Part shown: positions 1-11,706 of the stretch, piece after piece | Position numbering within the stretch: the first letter of the stretch is position 1 | How the letters are laid out: every line of letters starts with the position of its first letter | DNA from: Allodiplogaster sudhausi | Taxonomy: Eukaryota > Nematoda > Chromadorea > Rhabditida > Diplogasteridae | Length of the DNA: 64,000 nucleotides | Reading direction: 5' to 3' | Assembly: GCA_945643635.1 (NCBI GenBank) | Contig: CALZFC010000097.1 | Location: 301,501-365,500, forward strand | The notes under the pieces: model-generated | What the model saw: the letters and a program-made list of their open reading frames with translations, nothing else | What the model was told of the DNA's origin: nothing | The model's database searches: none | Made by a program: the position numbers and the translations under genes

Positions 1-447
1 CCTAAATATTTTATCTTTTATGATGCTCAATCGGACAGATTCATTCGATCTCCGTCAACAAAAGACTAGAAAAGATCCGAGCAACAACGAACATTATCCT
101 GACAGACTGGCACGCCAGAGACGTCGTTGCCGTGTGAGTCTTGCTATAAGAAGAGGTTTTAAAAACTACTTTAGTATCCTTTATGTAGGATATGCACCTT
201 GATGAAGACCCGTTTTTCCCGTTAATTTGGAATTCTTTCACATTTAGCTTTCTGATATGTAAATTACAGTAGTAAAACATTTGAAAAAATAAAAATAAAT
301 AATGAGAATATTTCTGACACATCTGAGGTAGCCGACGCTGCAGAGGACCATCCGACGAACATCGGGAGTCTGAGTGAAGCACGCCGAGCCGTCGTGCGCG
401 ACCGATACGGACAGCGAGCATGAAGGGTCGGTGCAGCCCTGTTGGCC

Positions 448-490
<43 letters not shown>

Positions 491-704
491 AAACATGACC
501 AAAATGGGGCTATTTGGATTGACTTTTACTCATGGTTTTCTTTGAATCTGAGAAACATGCAAATTGTGGTGGTGAAGACCAGTCAATATAACGCAAAATA
601 TGTATAATAGCAACGTTCGTGATCAATTAGAAAAGAAAATCATTGGCGTACGTACAGTCGGCTGTGCTGATGATTAAAATGAGCGCAGCAAGAAGATGCA
701 ACAT
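1..704 (-). CDS. EGAS-like (EGF + DEG/ENaC) gene, 5' end only
   Basis: Partial gene that continues past the left edge. Visible exons (minus): 656-704, 319-446 and 93-143. They match the first three exons of the complete gene at 5125-11706 in length (49, 128 and 51 nt) and phase. Exon 1 starts at ATG 704 and encodes a signal peptide (MLHLLAALILIISTAD). Exon 2 carries a cysteine-rich segment ending CSVGYLRC, identical at that end to the paralogue. Exon 3 contains GNDVSGVPVCQDN. Open frames and splice sites are intact despite many base differences, which suggests a functional tandem paralogue. EGF and channel domains would lie outside the window, so the family is inferred from the neighbour. The region just upstream of the ATG is interrupted by a large insertion. 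Confidence 0.72.
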
Positions 705-1051
705 GGTTTCTAAAAAAAAATTATGACATATCAGTTGAACGTTCACGAGATAATGGAGATGCCATTTTGCAACGCATGCCATACACACAAGAAAATAAAG
801 CGTTGAGAACGCGTTTTGGCCATATCGTTGGGGTTGAAAGCGTTGAGAATGACGCTTTTAGAGGCGCCTCGGCCGACTTTTTGGAAAGCGTAGACCCCCC
901 AACGCTTTTCAGGTTTGCAAAGCGTTGATCGCAACGATTTTCAGCTTTGCAAAGCGTTGATCGCAACGCTTTTCATTGCAAAGCGTTGCGGAGTACGCTT
1001 CCCAAAATTATCTGCGATCGGCTTCTCTCTTCATTACCACTATCATTCGCA

Positions 1052-1053
<2 letters not shown>

Positions 1054-1093
<40 letters not shown>

Positions 1094-1183
1094 ACTGTCT
1101 CTCTCACTCTCTTTCACTTTCTCTTCACTGTCTCTCTCGTTCTCTCTCTCTCTCTGTCTCTCTCTTCACTGTCTCTCTTATTT
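1054..1183. repeat. (CT)n-rich simple repeat
   Basis: Pyrimidine tract of CT dinucleotides with short interruptions. Open frames of Ser-Leu repeats across it are not genes. Confidence 0.9.
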
Positions 1184-2232
1184 AACAGGTTGTTAACTCT
1201 TCCACTTTGTCTAACATTCGTCGTGTTAATGATTTGGAAAAGAAAAAAAAACATTTAGTCACATTAATGGAGATTGAAAGCTTTTGGGTTTTGGAAAGCG
1301 TTAGAAATACTCTGCGGCCGGAAAATTGTTTTCTGATAAGTATTGAAATCATATGACACACTAAATATGTATTTAATTTCGTGATATTTTTTGGTCTCCA
1401 ACTCTTTTAGTTTTGTTTATATTGTTAATTTGACGTAGCTGAATAAGCTACTCACTTCCTCTTTCATCTTCGATTCGACAAGGAAGTCGCTGACCTTTGG
1501 GGCTTTCTCTGTCTGCTCATGCAAGTTCCGACCTACGCGCCAAAATCGAATACGGCAAATGTGTTAGCAAGGCGGATCAATACCCTCTTTTCGTCTGGTA
1601 CAGTGAATGGAGCCTAGTTATACAGCGAAATTGTACAGTGAAGGATAGAAATCGTGGCCTTCTCACTTATTTCTATTTTGCTAATTTTAACTTTGTTGAC
1701 TATCTTATATTCTATGTGCTTTGCTTTAGAATTCACTCATCGTGGAAGGGTTGAACTTTTACCTCGTACGAATTAATCCTCGCTCAGTTTTTCTGTCTAC
1801 TAGTCGTTGTTTGACTAATTTCTGTAAAAAATTCCTTGTTCTTTTTGACCTATATTTATTCTATTTCAGAAAAAAATGCCGTTGTTAGATGTGTACCGGG
1901 TTTTAAATCTGTGAATAAGTCTCCCTATGCTTGTAAATGTTGCATTCTTGTTCTGTTTGAAGGATTGTTATTTCCTGTACTCACACAAAAATAAACTGTA
2001 ATATCGAGCTTGAGTCGTAAGGGCTTGAAAATTTTATTCCCTACAATCACTTTCTTCAATTTTTTTTTCAATTTATACGGTGTAACATGGAACACTAGAT
2101 GTAACACACGTGGTAAAATGAGAAGTAAAAAGAGAAGAAAAGAAAAGAAATAATAATGGAAACTAAGACGAAGACATATGTTTTTTTTTTCGTTATATTC
2201 TTCGTCGCCTAACATAACCACTGTTTACTCAC

Positions 2233-2286
2233 TCTCTTCCTCTGTCTCTCTCTCTCTTTCTCTCTCTCTTCCTCTGTCTCTCTCTC

Positions 2287-2319
<33 letters not shown>

Positions 2320-2417
2320 GTCTCTCGGCACTGCATGCTGATCGATCGCATCCGACCCCACTTGAAATGCTGTATCCATCTGTCTTTCCTTCTCTCGCCT
2401 TCTTCTCTCTCTCGCCT

Positions 2418-2449
<32 letters not shown>

Positions 2450-2487
2450 CTTCTCTCTCTTTCTCTGTCTGTCGTTCTCTGTGCCTG

Positions 2488-2531
<44 letters not shown>

Positions 2532-2545
2532 TCTCTCCCTCTCCG
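2233..2545. repeat. Long (CT)n tract within the insertion
   Basis: About 300 bp of CT-rich simple sequence, broken by a unique stretch around 2330-2400. Arg-Glu and Ser-Leu open frames on both strands follow from the repeat. Confidence 0.9.
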
Positions 2546-2816
2546 CAGTGAGCAAGACAATGAGTGCATGTATAATCGCAAAGTATTTCGCTCATTAGCA
2601 CACATTCAGCAACTATTACTATGCAAATTACCGTTCTCACGCATCTCAAACAACTTACAATTAACAGGCTGTGAATGAAGGCGAAACACAAATCTTCCAC
2701 TTTGTTTTACATTTGTAGTGTTAATTATTCGAAAAAACATTTAGTATCATTAATAGACATGGACAGAGGGAGAAGAAAAGAGATGAGAGAGAAAGAGAGG
2801 CGAGAGAACGAAAGAG

Positions 2817-3412
2817 AGATGAGAGAGAGAAAGAAAGATGAGAGAGAGAGAGAAGAACATCTGTGCACAAATGACCTGGGGGGGCCCTATCACTAGGTTA
2901 TCCAATGCCGGAAGGTTCTTGGGTGGGTTGGTGGCCTGGTGGTTAACGTGGGAAAATTGCGCGCGGGGGGTGGTGGTTCGGGTTCGGTCAGGAGCAAAAT
3001 GTCTTTCTCTATCTCTCTCTCTGTCTACCTCTAGGTTCAAGCGACGACAACGACTCCCTACATCGCAACGGATAACAGGTTAGCTAATTAATCGACTTTT
3101 GCGAACTTTATTTTAGATGAGAGAGAGAAAGAAAGATGAGAGAGAGAGAGAAGAACATCTGTGCACAAATGACCTGGGGGGGCCCTATCACTAGGTTATC
3201 CAATGCCGGAATGTTCTTGGGTGGGTTGGTGGCCTGGTGGTTAACGTGGGAAAATTGCGCGCGGGGGGTGGTGGTTCGGGTTCGGTCAGGAGCAAAATGT
3301 CTTTCTCTATCTCTCTCTCTGTCTACCTCTAGGTTCAAGCGACGACAACTACTCCCTACATCGCTACGGATAACAGGTTAGCTAATTAATCGACTTTTGC
3401 GAACTTTATTTT
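2817..3412 (+). repeat. Two tandem 298-bp tRNA-derived SINE-like units
   Basis: Units 2817-3114 and 3115-3412 are nearly identical (offset 298 bp). Each carries a sequence close to a pol III A box (GTGGCCTGGTGGTTAAC, from about 2931) and a B box (GGTTCGGGTTCGG, 2975-2987), spaced about as in a tRNA. The second copies lie 298 bp further on. A CT-rich tract and a unique 3' part follow. The middle does not fold as an obvious tRNA cloverleaf, so this is a tRNA-derived SINE-like repeat and not a tRNA gene. Confidence 0.55.
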
Positions 3413-3537
3413 AGTTTTATTCTATTTAACTGTTGTTTTGGTCACAGAAGGGCCGAAAACAGTTAAATATGCTGTTCGCAAAAGTGAGATAATTAGCAAA
3501 ACCTGATCCGGAGGATGGTGGAGGCAGAGACGATAGA

Positions 3538-3568
<31 letters not shown>

Positions 3569-4259
3569 GATAGAGAGAGAGAGAGTGATAAATGAGCGAG
3601 AATTAGGCGGTGGACGGTGCAGGTGCGATGATGAGACGAAAGCGTTAGTCTCAACGCTTTGCCCTCACCGAGGGCTTCTAACGCTTTCTTACCCAACGCT
3701 TTCAAACCAACGCTTTGAAATGACCCGATTCCTACGGTCCTAACCGTTAGGATTTTCTATGACGATTCAAACCGTAGCCAAAAGCGTAGTTTTCAACGCT
3801 TTCTTTTCTTGTGTGTATGGCAACACAAACAATTCCTCAGCTGATGCCGAAACTAAGTGGGGATGTCAGTGTGAATTAGAAGTACTGGAGGTATGATGCA
3901 GTTCTTGGCGCACATAAAGTCCAAGCAATTCATGGGTTCATTTGTGCACTAGACCCACCAGCAACCTTCAATCACGTGCGAGAGACAAGAACAATTCACG
4001 AGAATGAGAAAGTTTGAAAAGAAGGCAGATGAACCTAGCAAAAACTATCCTCAGAAAATCGGATTTCCAGTGTCATATTTCCGCTCTAGATTTAAAGGAG
4101 TCTCAAAAAATTAATCATTAATTCGCGCCATTTTGCCTCCTGCACTAGTGCGAGATTATGTTGAAATAGGAAAACTCAAAGAGATTACGGTTGAGTTTGG
4201 CTTTCTCCTTTAAAGGAAATTGGTTGATTATCTTTCGTTAAAAGATTTTGGTCGTAATC

Positions 4260-4580
4260 TTTGGAATGCATCTGATAGGGACTGCAGTCTTCTAGGATGT
4301 GGCCATATTGTCCTTGTTGGCTTCTATCCCTTCTGTTCGCTCATGACTCCATGGCAGCCTGTGGCTGCTGCAAACTGTTTGTCTCTCCTTGCGTAGTCTT
4401 GTCTTGTGACGATTTCTTTCTTTCGTTCTCGCAAAGTCCTGCGCTTTTGTTTTGTCCTACGCTTTGCAGCAGAACTAAAAGAAGAATAACGTACAGACAT
4501 CGGAAGCAAAGTTCTTTCTGCATAGGAAATCAAAATGAAAACTTGCGAACATTTTGAAGGTATTTTGCAGAAAATGCCAA
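4260..4580 (-). promoter_or_regulatory. Upstream region shared by the two EGAS-like genes (displaced copy)
   Basis: Shares several blocks with 11923-12185, including TTTGGAATGCATCTGATA, CATGGCAGC and TTGCGAACATTTTGA. It is the 5' flank of the left gene before the insertion. Conservation suggests promoter or 5' transcribed sequence carried along with the gene duplication. Confidence 0.45.
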
Positions 4581-4629
4581 GATGAAAACATGAAGTGATC
4601 GCGTCATATGCTCCCAGTCTAGAAACTCT

Positions 4630-4666
<37 letters not shown>

Positions 4667-4740
4667 TCATTCGCCGTCCCTCTCTTTAGAAAAAAGTTCG
4701 AATGAAATCCTTCCGAACACACAGCCGCGCATTCGATATG

Positions 4741-5124
4741 TCTTGAGTTTGAAACATGTTCAATTTGTCAGCCTATCTTAATACACATATTTTCCAATCA
4801 TGTATCCAGCTTATGATCACATACTCGTTTGTGTACGCTTCCTGTTTTCGAAGTTCTGAACTTTTCATTTGTTCAGAAACAGCAAGAAAATGGATGCAAA
4901 GATTGTTAGAATATGATGAGCTCAAGATTTTAACATTCCAGCTTGTTCTCAGCCGTTGACAACAACGCCAATGTTGCGAGCAAGTGTTCCAAACATGTTT
5001 CAAACTATAGACTGATTAAATGTGCGGTTCTATTAAACTGCGAAGAAAACGTGCAAGTTGAGATAATAGCGACGATCTTTGCTCAGGATTCCATGCATAT
5101 CCACAATCAAAGTTTCTCAAACGT
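4741..5124. other. Spacer between the EGAS-like paralogues
   Basis: AT-rich spacer with no convincing exon. It contains the 3' flank of the complete gene and the start of the neighbour's 5' flank. Confidence 0.4.
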
Positions 5125-8100
5125 TTATTTTTGAAAGAGAATTTCAAGGACTACTGCGAGTAGCGCGATCACTTCGAAGACGAAGCAAACGCAGAGAGCG
5201 AGGAGAATACCGCCAATGCTGCCGACGACCGACATCATCTGTGAGAACTGCAAGGAGCAAGGTTTTTTTCGTATTAGTTTTTTTACATATCAAAATTATG
5301 ATTTAAATTTCCCGCCAATCACTCCAGTACCGTCATTGCTCGTTCTTCCACGAAATTATGTGTGTTCTCCTGAAGAGCAACCACGATGCTCACAAGAATG
5401 ATGTCATCTTCATCCGCTGCGGAAATTCTAGTCTGCTGAAGAAGAAAATGAAAACAAGATTCGAATCTTAAGGTCCAGGGATATCTGCTTTAAGTTAGTT
5501 CAAAAATTACTTACTGAAAGTTTGCCCTTTGAAACAGCCGCGTTGAACTGAGCGAATCGACACGGCTGCCGGCAGCTCTGCGCGCACTCTGGCCACGATG
5601 CGTAGTTCTCTCCACGGGCGGACAGCGTAGACAAGATGCAGGAGACTAGAGAATGGCTATGCAGTAAGACTTGATCAGATCGGCTATAATTCTCCGTGAT
5701 TGTGAGAACTATGTACGTCTTGGAAGGACAAGGTCGATTAAAAATGGGACCGAGGGCCGGGACCGGGCATAGCTCGTAGGCCGGAGCCGGATTTTTTCGT
5801 CCCCCGGCTACCCCTGGAAGAATAGCGTAGCAAAATCGATTGGATAGAGAGCGAGCTTTCTAGCTCTACCTCTTACACTTTATTCTTTAACCTTTTGTGA
5901 TTGTTTTTTTTATATAAAAAAACAACCTTCCTGGGTTTGACCTAAACAAGGCTTCAAGCACATCTCAGGGTTTATCGAGTCGTCTGTGCAAGTTTAGCCC
6001 TCATTCTAGAGACAGACAGGTCATCTCCAACCGAGTTAACGGCACTTGTCTTTACTACATACCATAAGCACATAAAAGGAAATACCTTGGCTAATTCTAC
6101 AAGTTGACGCTGAAGCTGGTCGCTGATAAGTGGCATCCATGCAGCCGCATTCTTGCTGCAGCACGTCCTGGTAGCACGAGCGGTAGCAGCCCTGATGGTA
6201 TTTGAGGTGTTTCTATTGAAAAAAGCAAAAACAAAACAGCTATTGGGGTAATATAGAAGCAGTTAGATATTATTATGCATTCGTAATTGTTGAAATGTGT
6301 GGCTGGTCAGACCTCGAGTGTGAAGGCGCCCGGGTAGTAGGAGTGAGCGCGGCGGCCATTTGTCAGCTTGCCATCCAAATTGTCGCAGACATCTCTCGAG
6401 GTTGTTGACAAGAGGTTATAGCTGCTCTGCAAGAATATCAGATCACTCTAAACTAACTTTTCAACAATGGTTGGGGAATTTTTGTTAGTTAACAATGGTT
6501 GGAAACTATTCCGCTGTATGCCATATAAGTTGAAACATGCTATCAGTCCTCGCTCTTCCCGTAGTTTTCGGACCCTTTAACTTTGGGCCTGGCCGGCCCG
6601 ATGTTTTAACAAGTCAGATTCAAATTCGACTTATTATGAGTAACATAATTCTTTCTTTAATTTATTGTTCAAGCGCTTTCATTTATTTCGTTCCCTGATC
6701 TAACTATTATGTATGGGCAATACGAATTCGGAAGGTCATGAGCTTGCCCGATTTCAATTCTCCGAAAGACGGACCTACCCTAGGCTGTACCCGGTCCGGC
6801 CCGGCACTATAGGGATTTGGACATTTAAGCCGGCCCTTGGGCCCGGGCCAGAACTTGCTTCGTGCATCACTGGATACTAATAAATGCCCAAATGCTTGAT
6901 GGAAAACATTTGAATCCTCAAAACACCAAACAGTGGAATATTCTAAGTATTTGATCAAAAATTCCGCGCCAAAGTGACAATCGCAAAACACTTTGAAAAT
7001 TTCGTAGATCCCTTTTTCAATAGAATACTAATGTCTGCTTATATGAATGAAGACAAAAGCGGCACAATGTCTATAAAAAATAGTACGATCGAAATTGTGA
7101 GACGAAAATGTTTCCACGACGCCTCGACGGCGACTCTAAATTACCAAGATTATTTGCAAATATGTCTCGCAGATAACGATCTCACCCTGGGCTGTCTGCT
7201 AGTATCACTGTGTCTGTTGAATGCACAAAGATACGCACAGAAGCTGTGTCGGTCCACGGAAAGTATTCAGACTGGTTAATCGACAGTCCCGCTAAGATTC
7301 CTATGAAGCGCATTCCTTGATCTATGTTTAGTAATTTGAGTGAAAAAACTGGGCAAAATCACCTACCTCCGCGACTTCCGGTCATGCGAGTTTGATAGAA
7401 GAAGCTATCGTTGAAATAATTAAAAATAAAGCAGTTGCCCAAGGATGGGTCGAAGGAGCAAGAAAGTGAGCTATATTATATTAGCATTTTATACATATGA
7501 CGCGATTTGCGAGAGATTCGAAATGTCCGGGGACCCGGCCAAAATCGACCAGCTTAGATTTTCTTTGAAAGTTCCTAATAGGTGCTTTCTGATATGAGGA
7601 ATCGATTAGAAATGGTCTAAGGATCGGAAAACGCCGTTTTCGTTAGCTATGAAGGCATGAGATATGGGGCTCACCGCGCAGGGGAGGCGAGTGGGATGGG
7701 GTCACTGTGCCGCACTTTGTTAAGATATATAAACGAAAATTTACATCTCAATAGCCAAGATATTGTTCTAGTCAATAAAAAAAAGAAAATTTTGAGAATT
7801 TCCAACTTTAAAGTATTTACAGATGTTGAAGTTTGAGAGGGCGCAGACATGTTATTTCTCATTTTACAAGAAACAAACCTAAACAGTTGTCTAGTGCATG
7901 AAAACAGCATTCGAATGCACTATAGAATTTATAAAACTGAGGAAGTCTTTGCTGTTTCCTGATCGATAATTTCGGTGTGGTGGTACAAATGAGCTCGTCC
8001 GTGGATTTAAAAAGGTACATAAAAATCTTTATACACGTCCAAACATAAACAAGAAGAGAGAGCGTGAAATTTGCTATAAGTTGACCACTTTCAATTGAAC

Positions 8101-11100
8101 TTAAAGTCTTCGATTTTTTTTGTAATAAGTCAAAAGAATAGGGCATGTGCATGTAACTATTATTCAAGGAAATGCGCTGGAAAAAAATTGGAATATTCTA
8201 ATTCAAACAACCTATAAAAAAAATAATGATTGGGCGGAATGCTGGTGGCGTTACCGGCCCCAATCTTATGGCTGATTACAAAACATCGTAGATTTGAAAC
8301 TTTATTGAAAGGGGTTCAGCTGGTCGCAAAATTCACGCTCTTTCTTATGGTTTATGTTTGGACTTGGGGAGATTATTTTGAATGGCTGATTTGTACTGCC
8401 GCACTGGAATAATCGATCAGGAAACATCAATGAATTCCTAATTTTTCTAAATCGTATAGTGCATTCGAAAGCTCTTTTCATGCTCTATACAACCGTTTAG
8501 GTTTGTTTCTGGTAAAATGAGAAATTAGTTGTCTGCGCCCTCTCAAACTTCAATGTCTATAAATACTTTAAAGTAGGAAATTTTCAAATTTTTCTTTTTT
8601 ATAGTTTAAAACAATATCTTGGCTACTGAGATGTAAATTTTAGTTTATATATCTCAATAAAGTGCGACGCAGTGACCCCAGACGTGCATCCAACTCGCCT
8701 ACCTGCGCGGCGAGCCCCATATTTCAAGCCGTTATAGCAAACTAAAACGGCATTTTCCGAAACTTAGACCACTTCCAATCGATTCCTCATATCAGAAAAC
8801 ACCTATAAGGAACTTTTGGAGAAAATCCAAGCTGGTCAATTTTGGCCGGGTCCCCGGACACTAAGCTTCTTTTTGATTATCTCGCAAATCGCGTCATATG
8901 TACATCATAAATCAAATACAAATAAAATATTGCTAAATAATCCTTTTATATTCTGTATAACATAAATAAATCTCTGACGATAACTTGTAAAGATGACCGC
9001 TAACCTAACGGGAATCTCTTTTCGCTCGTAACTAAAGAAACGAAAGAGATCGGAGACATTCCAGGAGAATCCCGAGAGCTGTTCGGAAGAGTAATTGGCC
9101 AGCATAGAAGGCAGTAAAACAGTCATGGCTGCCGGATTGCTACCCGATTGATCGACAGTCTAATGTTTCGTAAGAACTAATTTGTTCCAACTTTATTACA
9201 ACATACTGAACAGAACAAATGAATCTCACTACTCATCATCAGGTATGTTATTTTTTTTGTGAATGCATACATCTATTTCGGTTACTATATTAGCGAAACT
9301 ACCTGAACCTGCATAATGGTATTCACGCCATCTTCTCCGTATGTTGTATTGAGAAGTGAAATCGTTGAGAATGCTAAAGTGAAGTGGAGACGATTCTAGT
9401 TTCAACTCCATTTTGTGAACTGACATAATTGCGGCAATTTAAGCTGCTTTTTTTCTAGGCTTACGATATTCGCAGTATTGGCCTGTGCGCGTTGGTGAGC
9501 ATTGACAAATGGTTTCGTATGTCTCTGTGAGGTTACAAGTCGCCATCGGGTCAGCCACGACGCACTTGTTCTCATAGAGATTCCCGTCGCTCTCGATGTA
9601 GCCGCCACAATCTAAAATATTTATGTATAAAATTACGATTTTACACAATCTGTCTCTTTAGCCTTTCTATATTGTTTTTTAGCACGAAAGTTTCGTTAAA
9701 TTCTTACCCGACACTGGCGTGGACGTTGTACTAGCGGAAGTGGTGGAAGTGATGCTCATGGCTGTCGTAGGAGCATCTGTGACGTTCGCCATTGCCGTAC
9801 TCGATGCAATTGTGACTCCTGAAGTCGCCGAGGTCGGAGTGGTCAATACTTCATAGTTCTCTACGTTTGGGCAGTCATACCGGACGACGTTGAAGCCAGC
9901 GTCGTGCCGGCAGACGATGCTGAAGCTGTTCCCGCAGATGCGAAAGAAGTCGAAGTAGTCTCAGGTGGCACCGAGATCGTTCCCGCAGTCGTAAGTGTCG
10001 TCGTCGTGGTTTGCGTGGTAGTTGTCGTAGAGGTTGATGAGGCTAAAGTTAAATTAAACTTCCTAGTGAAGCCACTTCAGTCAAATTCACTTAATACAGA
10101 ACAGAAAAGATAATACTTGGACCTGTGCACGTCGCCTCTGGATCAATCCCCGTAATCAGTCCGGTGTCATCAAAGCGATAAAAGTTGTAGTGGTCGCCCA
10201 AGTAGCAGCTGGCCGTCGGCGACGTTGTCACCCAGGAGCCGCTGTCGAGTAACACCTAGCAAGAAGTGCATTCACCTTGTTGTGCTAAAAGGTCAACAGT
10301 TAAAATTTTCAAACTAGTGCACTCTCAGTAAGGGAATCGGGCACCTATTTTTTCATTCGGTTCATATCCATTCCCTCACCAGTAGCTGATTGTTAGCCGG
10401 ACACGAGACGGTACTGCACGGGTTCTCCATATTTTGCTGCACCAAAGAGGAGTCGCAAGAGTAGCCTGAGGGGCAGCTCGAGGATATCGCCATCGGATTA
10501 CAGCTGCGGCAGTAGCCGAAGCTACCTTAATTTAGCAATCAAATGAATTTATTTTAAAAATTTATTTTACATACTCAATAAAATCTGCATTTTCACGTAC
10601 ATTTTGTTTTGACAATCTCTTTGTCTTTACCAAGTCTCAATCTCTTTCTCTCTCTCCCTCTGTCCCTCTCTCTTTCTCTCTTTATCTCTCTCTCTTTCTC
10701 TCTTTCTCTCCTCTCTCTCCCTCTCTCTCTTTCTCACTCTCTCTCTCCCTCCTCTCTCTCTAACTCCATGTGCTAGTATCGTTCGCTGTAACGCATGTGC
10801 AGGCAACAGGATCGGATAATCTGGCAGTCGAGACGGCAGCGCCATTGAAGTTGATCCAGACATTCTAAACTTGTATCATTTAGAACACCAATCCAAAAAC
10901 CATTTTATTGGAAATATGATTTTAATTACTAATTTAATTTTTTTCGAAGGACAAATATTTTTGTCATGTACATACATATGTACGAACGAAAAAGATTCTC
11001 ATTCGAACTGTGTGCAACTATTATGGTAAATGTTCGAGCATTCGAACATCATCTTGGCAGACGAGCACGCCAGAGACGTCGTTGCCGTCGGCGTCCATCT

Positions 11101-11706
11101 ACATGAAGGACACATCTTCTTCTTTTTTTCTCTCAACAACTTTAGGCTTCCAAAAATGGGCAAATTTGGAAAAAAAATTATTTTTTGGTAAAATTCAGAA
11201 AATTTTTGCCTTTAAGAAATGAAATTAAGATATATGTATGTATGTAGTTACTGACACATCTAAGGTAGCCGACGCTGCAAAGGACGAGCCGAGCACTACG
11301 CGGCGTCTGAGTGTAGCAGCCCGAGCCGTCGTGCGAGGCCGACACGGATAGCGAGTACGACGGGTCAATGCAGCCCTGCTGACCTGGAGAAGAAGTGAGA
11401 GAGAAAGATGACCAAAAAGGCCATCTAGATTGACTGTTGCTCATGGTTTTTCTTTGAAATAGAAAAAAAAAAACAGAAAAATTGGAGTGGATGACTGGGA
11501 GAAGAAGAAGAGAGAGAGAGAATCACGCCTAAGAGAAACAAGAGAAACATGCCAATTAGGGGTCGTGAGAAGATAAATATTATGGAATGTTTATTATCAG
11601 CTTTCGCTTCACATCAGTGAAGAACAAAAATCAAGAACAATTCCTTTGATGGCTAACCGTTGGCTGTATTGAAGAGGAAAACGAGCGAACCAACAAGACT
11701 CAGCAT
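5125..11706 (-). CDS. EGAS-like protein: signal peptide, Cys-rich, mucin-like, EGF and amiloride-sensitive channel domains
   Basis: Nineteen exons (minus): 11658-11706, 11256-11383, 11048-11098, 10765-10864, 10380-10525, 10123-10255, 9881-10042, 9708-9848, 9465-9611, 9286-9419, 9005-9159, 7367-7470, 7186-7291, 7087-7135, 6313-6426, 6086-6212, 5515-5645, 5331-5435, 5125-5247. All phases agree, giving 734 residues. Order: signal peptide (MLSLVGSLVFLF), Cys-rich segments, two Thr/Ser-rich mucin-like exons, one EGF-like exon (DCGGYIE... to QYCEY), then a DEG/ENaC extracellular domain. Family landmarks are GNCFIFN, TASVRIFVHS, GCYRSCYQDVLQQECGCMD and WPECAQSCRQPC. A C-terminal TM2 follows (GSIGGILLALCVCFVFE). 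EGF plus ASC is the architecture of nematode EGAS proteins, members of the sodium channel family at the plasma membrane. No TM1 or cytosolic N-terminal channel motif is visible. One intron holds a large fold-back element. Gating and ion are unknown. Confidence 0.85.
6570..6860. repeat. GC-rich dispersed repeat pieces (GGCCCGGCC-type)
   Basis: Two GC-rich blocks (about 6580-6605 and 6785-6855) stand out from AT-rich intron sequence. They resemble blocks at 15430-15525 and, more loosely, 5740-5820 and 32465-32530. They are intronic in the EGAS-like gene. Origin unknown. Confidence 0.45.
7493..8901. mobile_element. Fold-back element in EGAS-like intron
   Basis: Two arms of about 640 bp (7493-8135 and 8268-8901) are imperfect reverse complements around a loop of about 130 bp. 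The outer ends read ACATATGACGCGATTTGCGAG and its complement. Inner blocks such as AGAGAGCGTGAAATTTGC resemble blocks in the element at 30315-31945, so they appear to share ancestry. No coding capacity is seen. The element lies entirely between the exons 7367-7470 and 9005-9159. Confidence 0.8.
10640..10762. repeat. (CT)n tract in EGAS-like intron
   Basis: CT-rich simple sequence immediately downstream (minus strand) of the donor of exon 10765-10864. Confidence 0.85.

Larger units (their letters stand above)
721..4095. mobile_element. 3.4 kb insertion upstream of the left EGAS-like gene
   Basis: The complete paralogue has only about 218 bp between its ATG (11706) and the landmark TTTGGAATGCATCTGATA. 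In the left gene the same landmark (about 4260) is about 3.55 kb away. Homology breaks near an A-rich stretch at about 721 and resumes at about 4096. Near the ends are inverted motifs: GCCATACACACAAGAAAA at about 778 and its complement (TTTTCTTGTGTGTATGGC) ending near 3823. Both are followed inward by arrays of AAAGCGTTGA / TCAACGCTTT. Inside are long CT tracts, an AT-rich stretch (1200-2230) without a recognisable gene, and two tandem SINE-like units. No transposase is visible, so it looks non-autonomous or composite. Exact ends and target duplication are not resolved. Confidence 0.55.

Noticed and set aside
2178..2700. Long Ser-Leu and Arg-Glu open frames on both strands
   Set aside because: They follow from (CT)n/(GA)n repeats, which have no stop codons in several frames; same for similar frames near 24.7, 32.1, 40.2, 41.1, 46.1, 48.1, 53.3 and 56.4 kb.
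2930..2990. tRNA gene
   Set aside because: A- and B-box-like sequences are present but the arms do not pair as a cloverleaf; treated as a SINE-like unit.
6974..7279. 101-codon plus-strand frame
   Set aside because: Lies over minus-strand channel exons 7087-7135 and 7186-7291, which are supported by family motifs and phase.
9904..10113. Val-rich plus-strand frame
   Set aside because: Antisense of the Thr-rich mucin-like exon of the EGAS-like gene.
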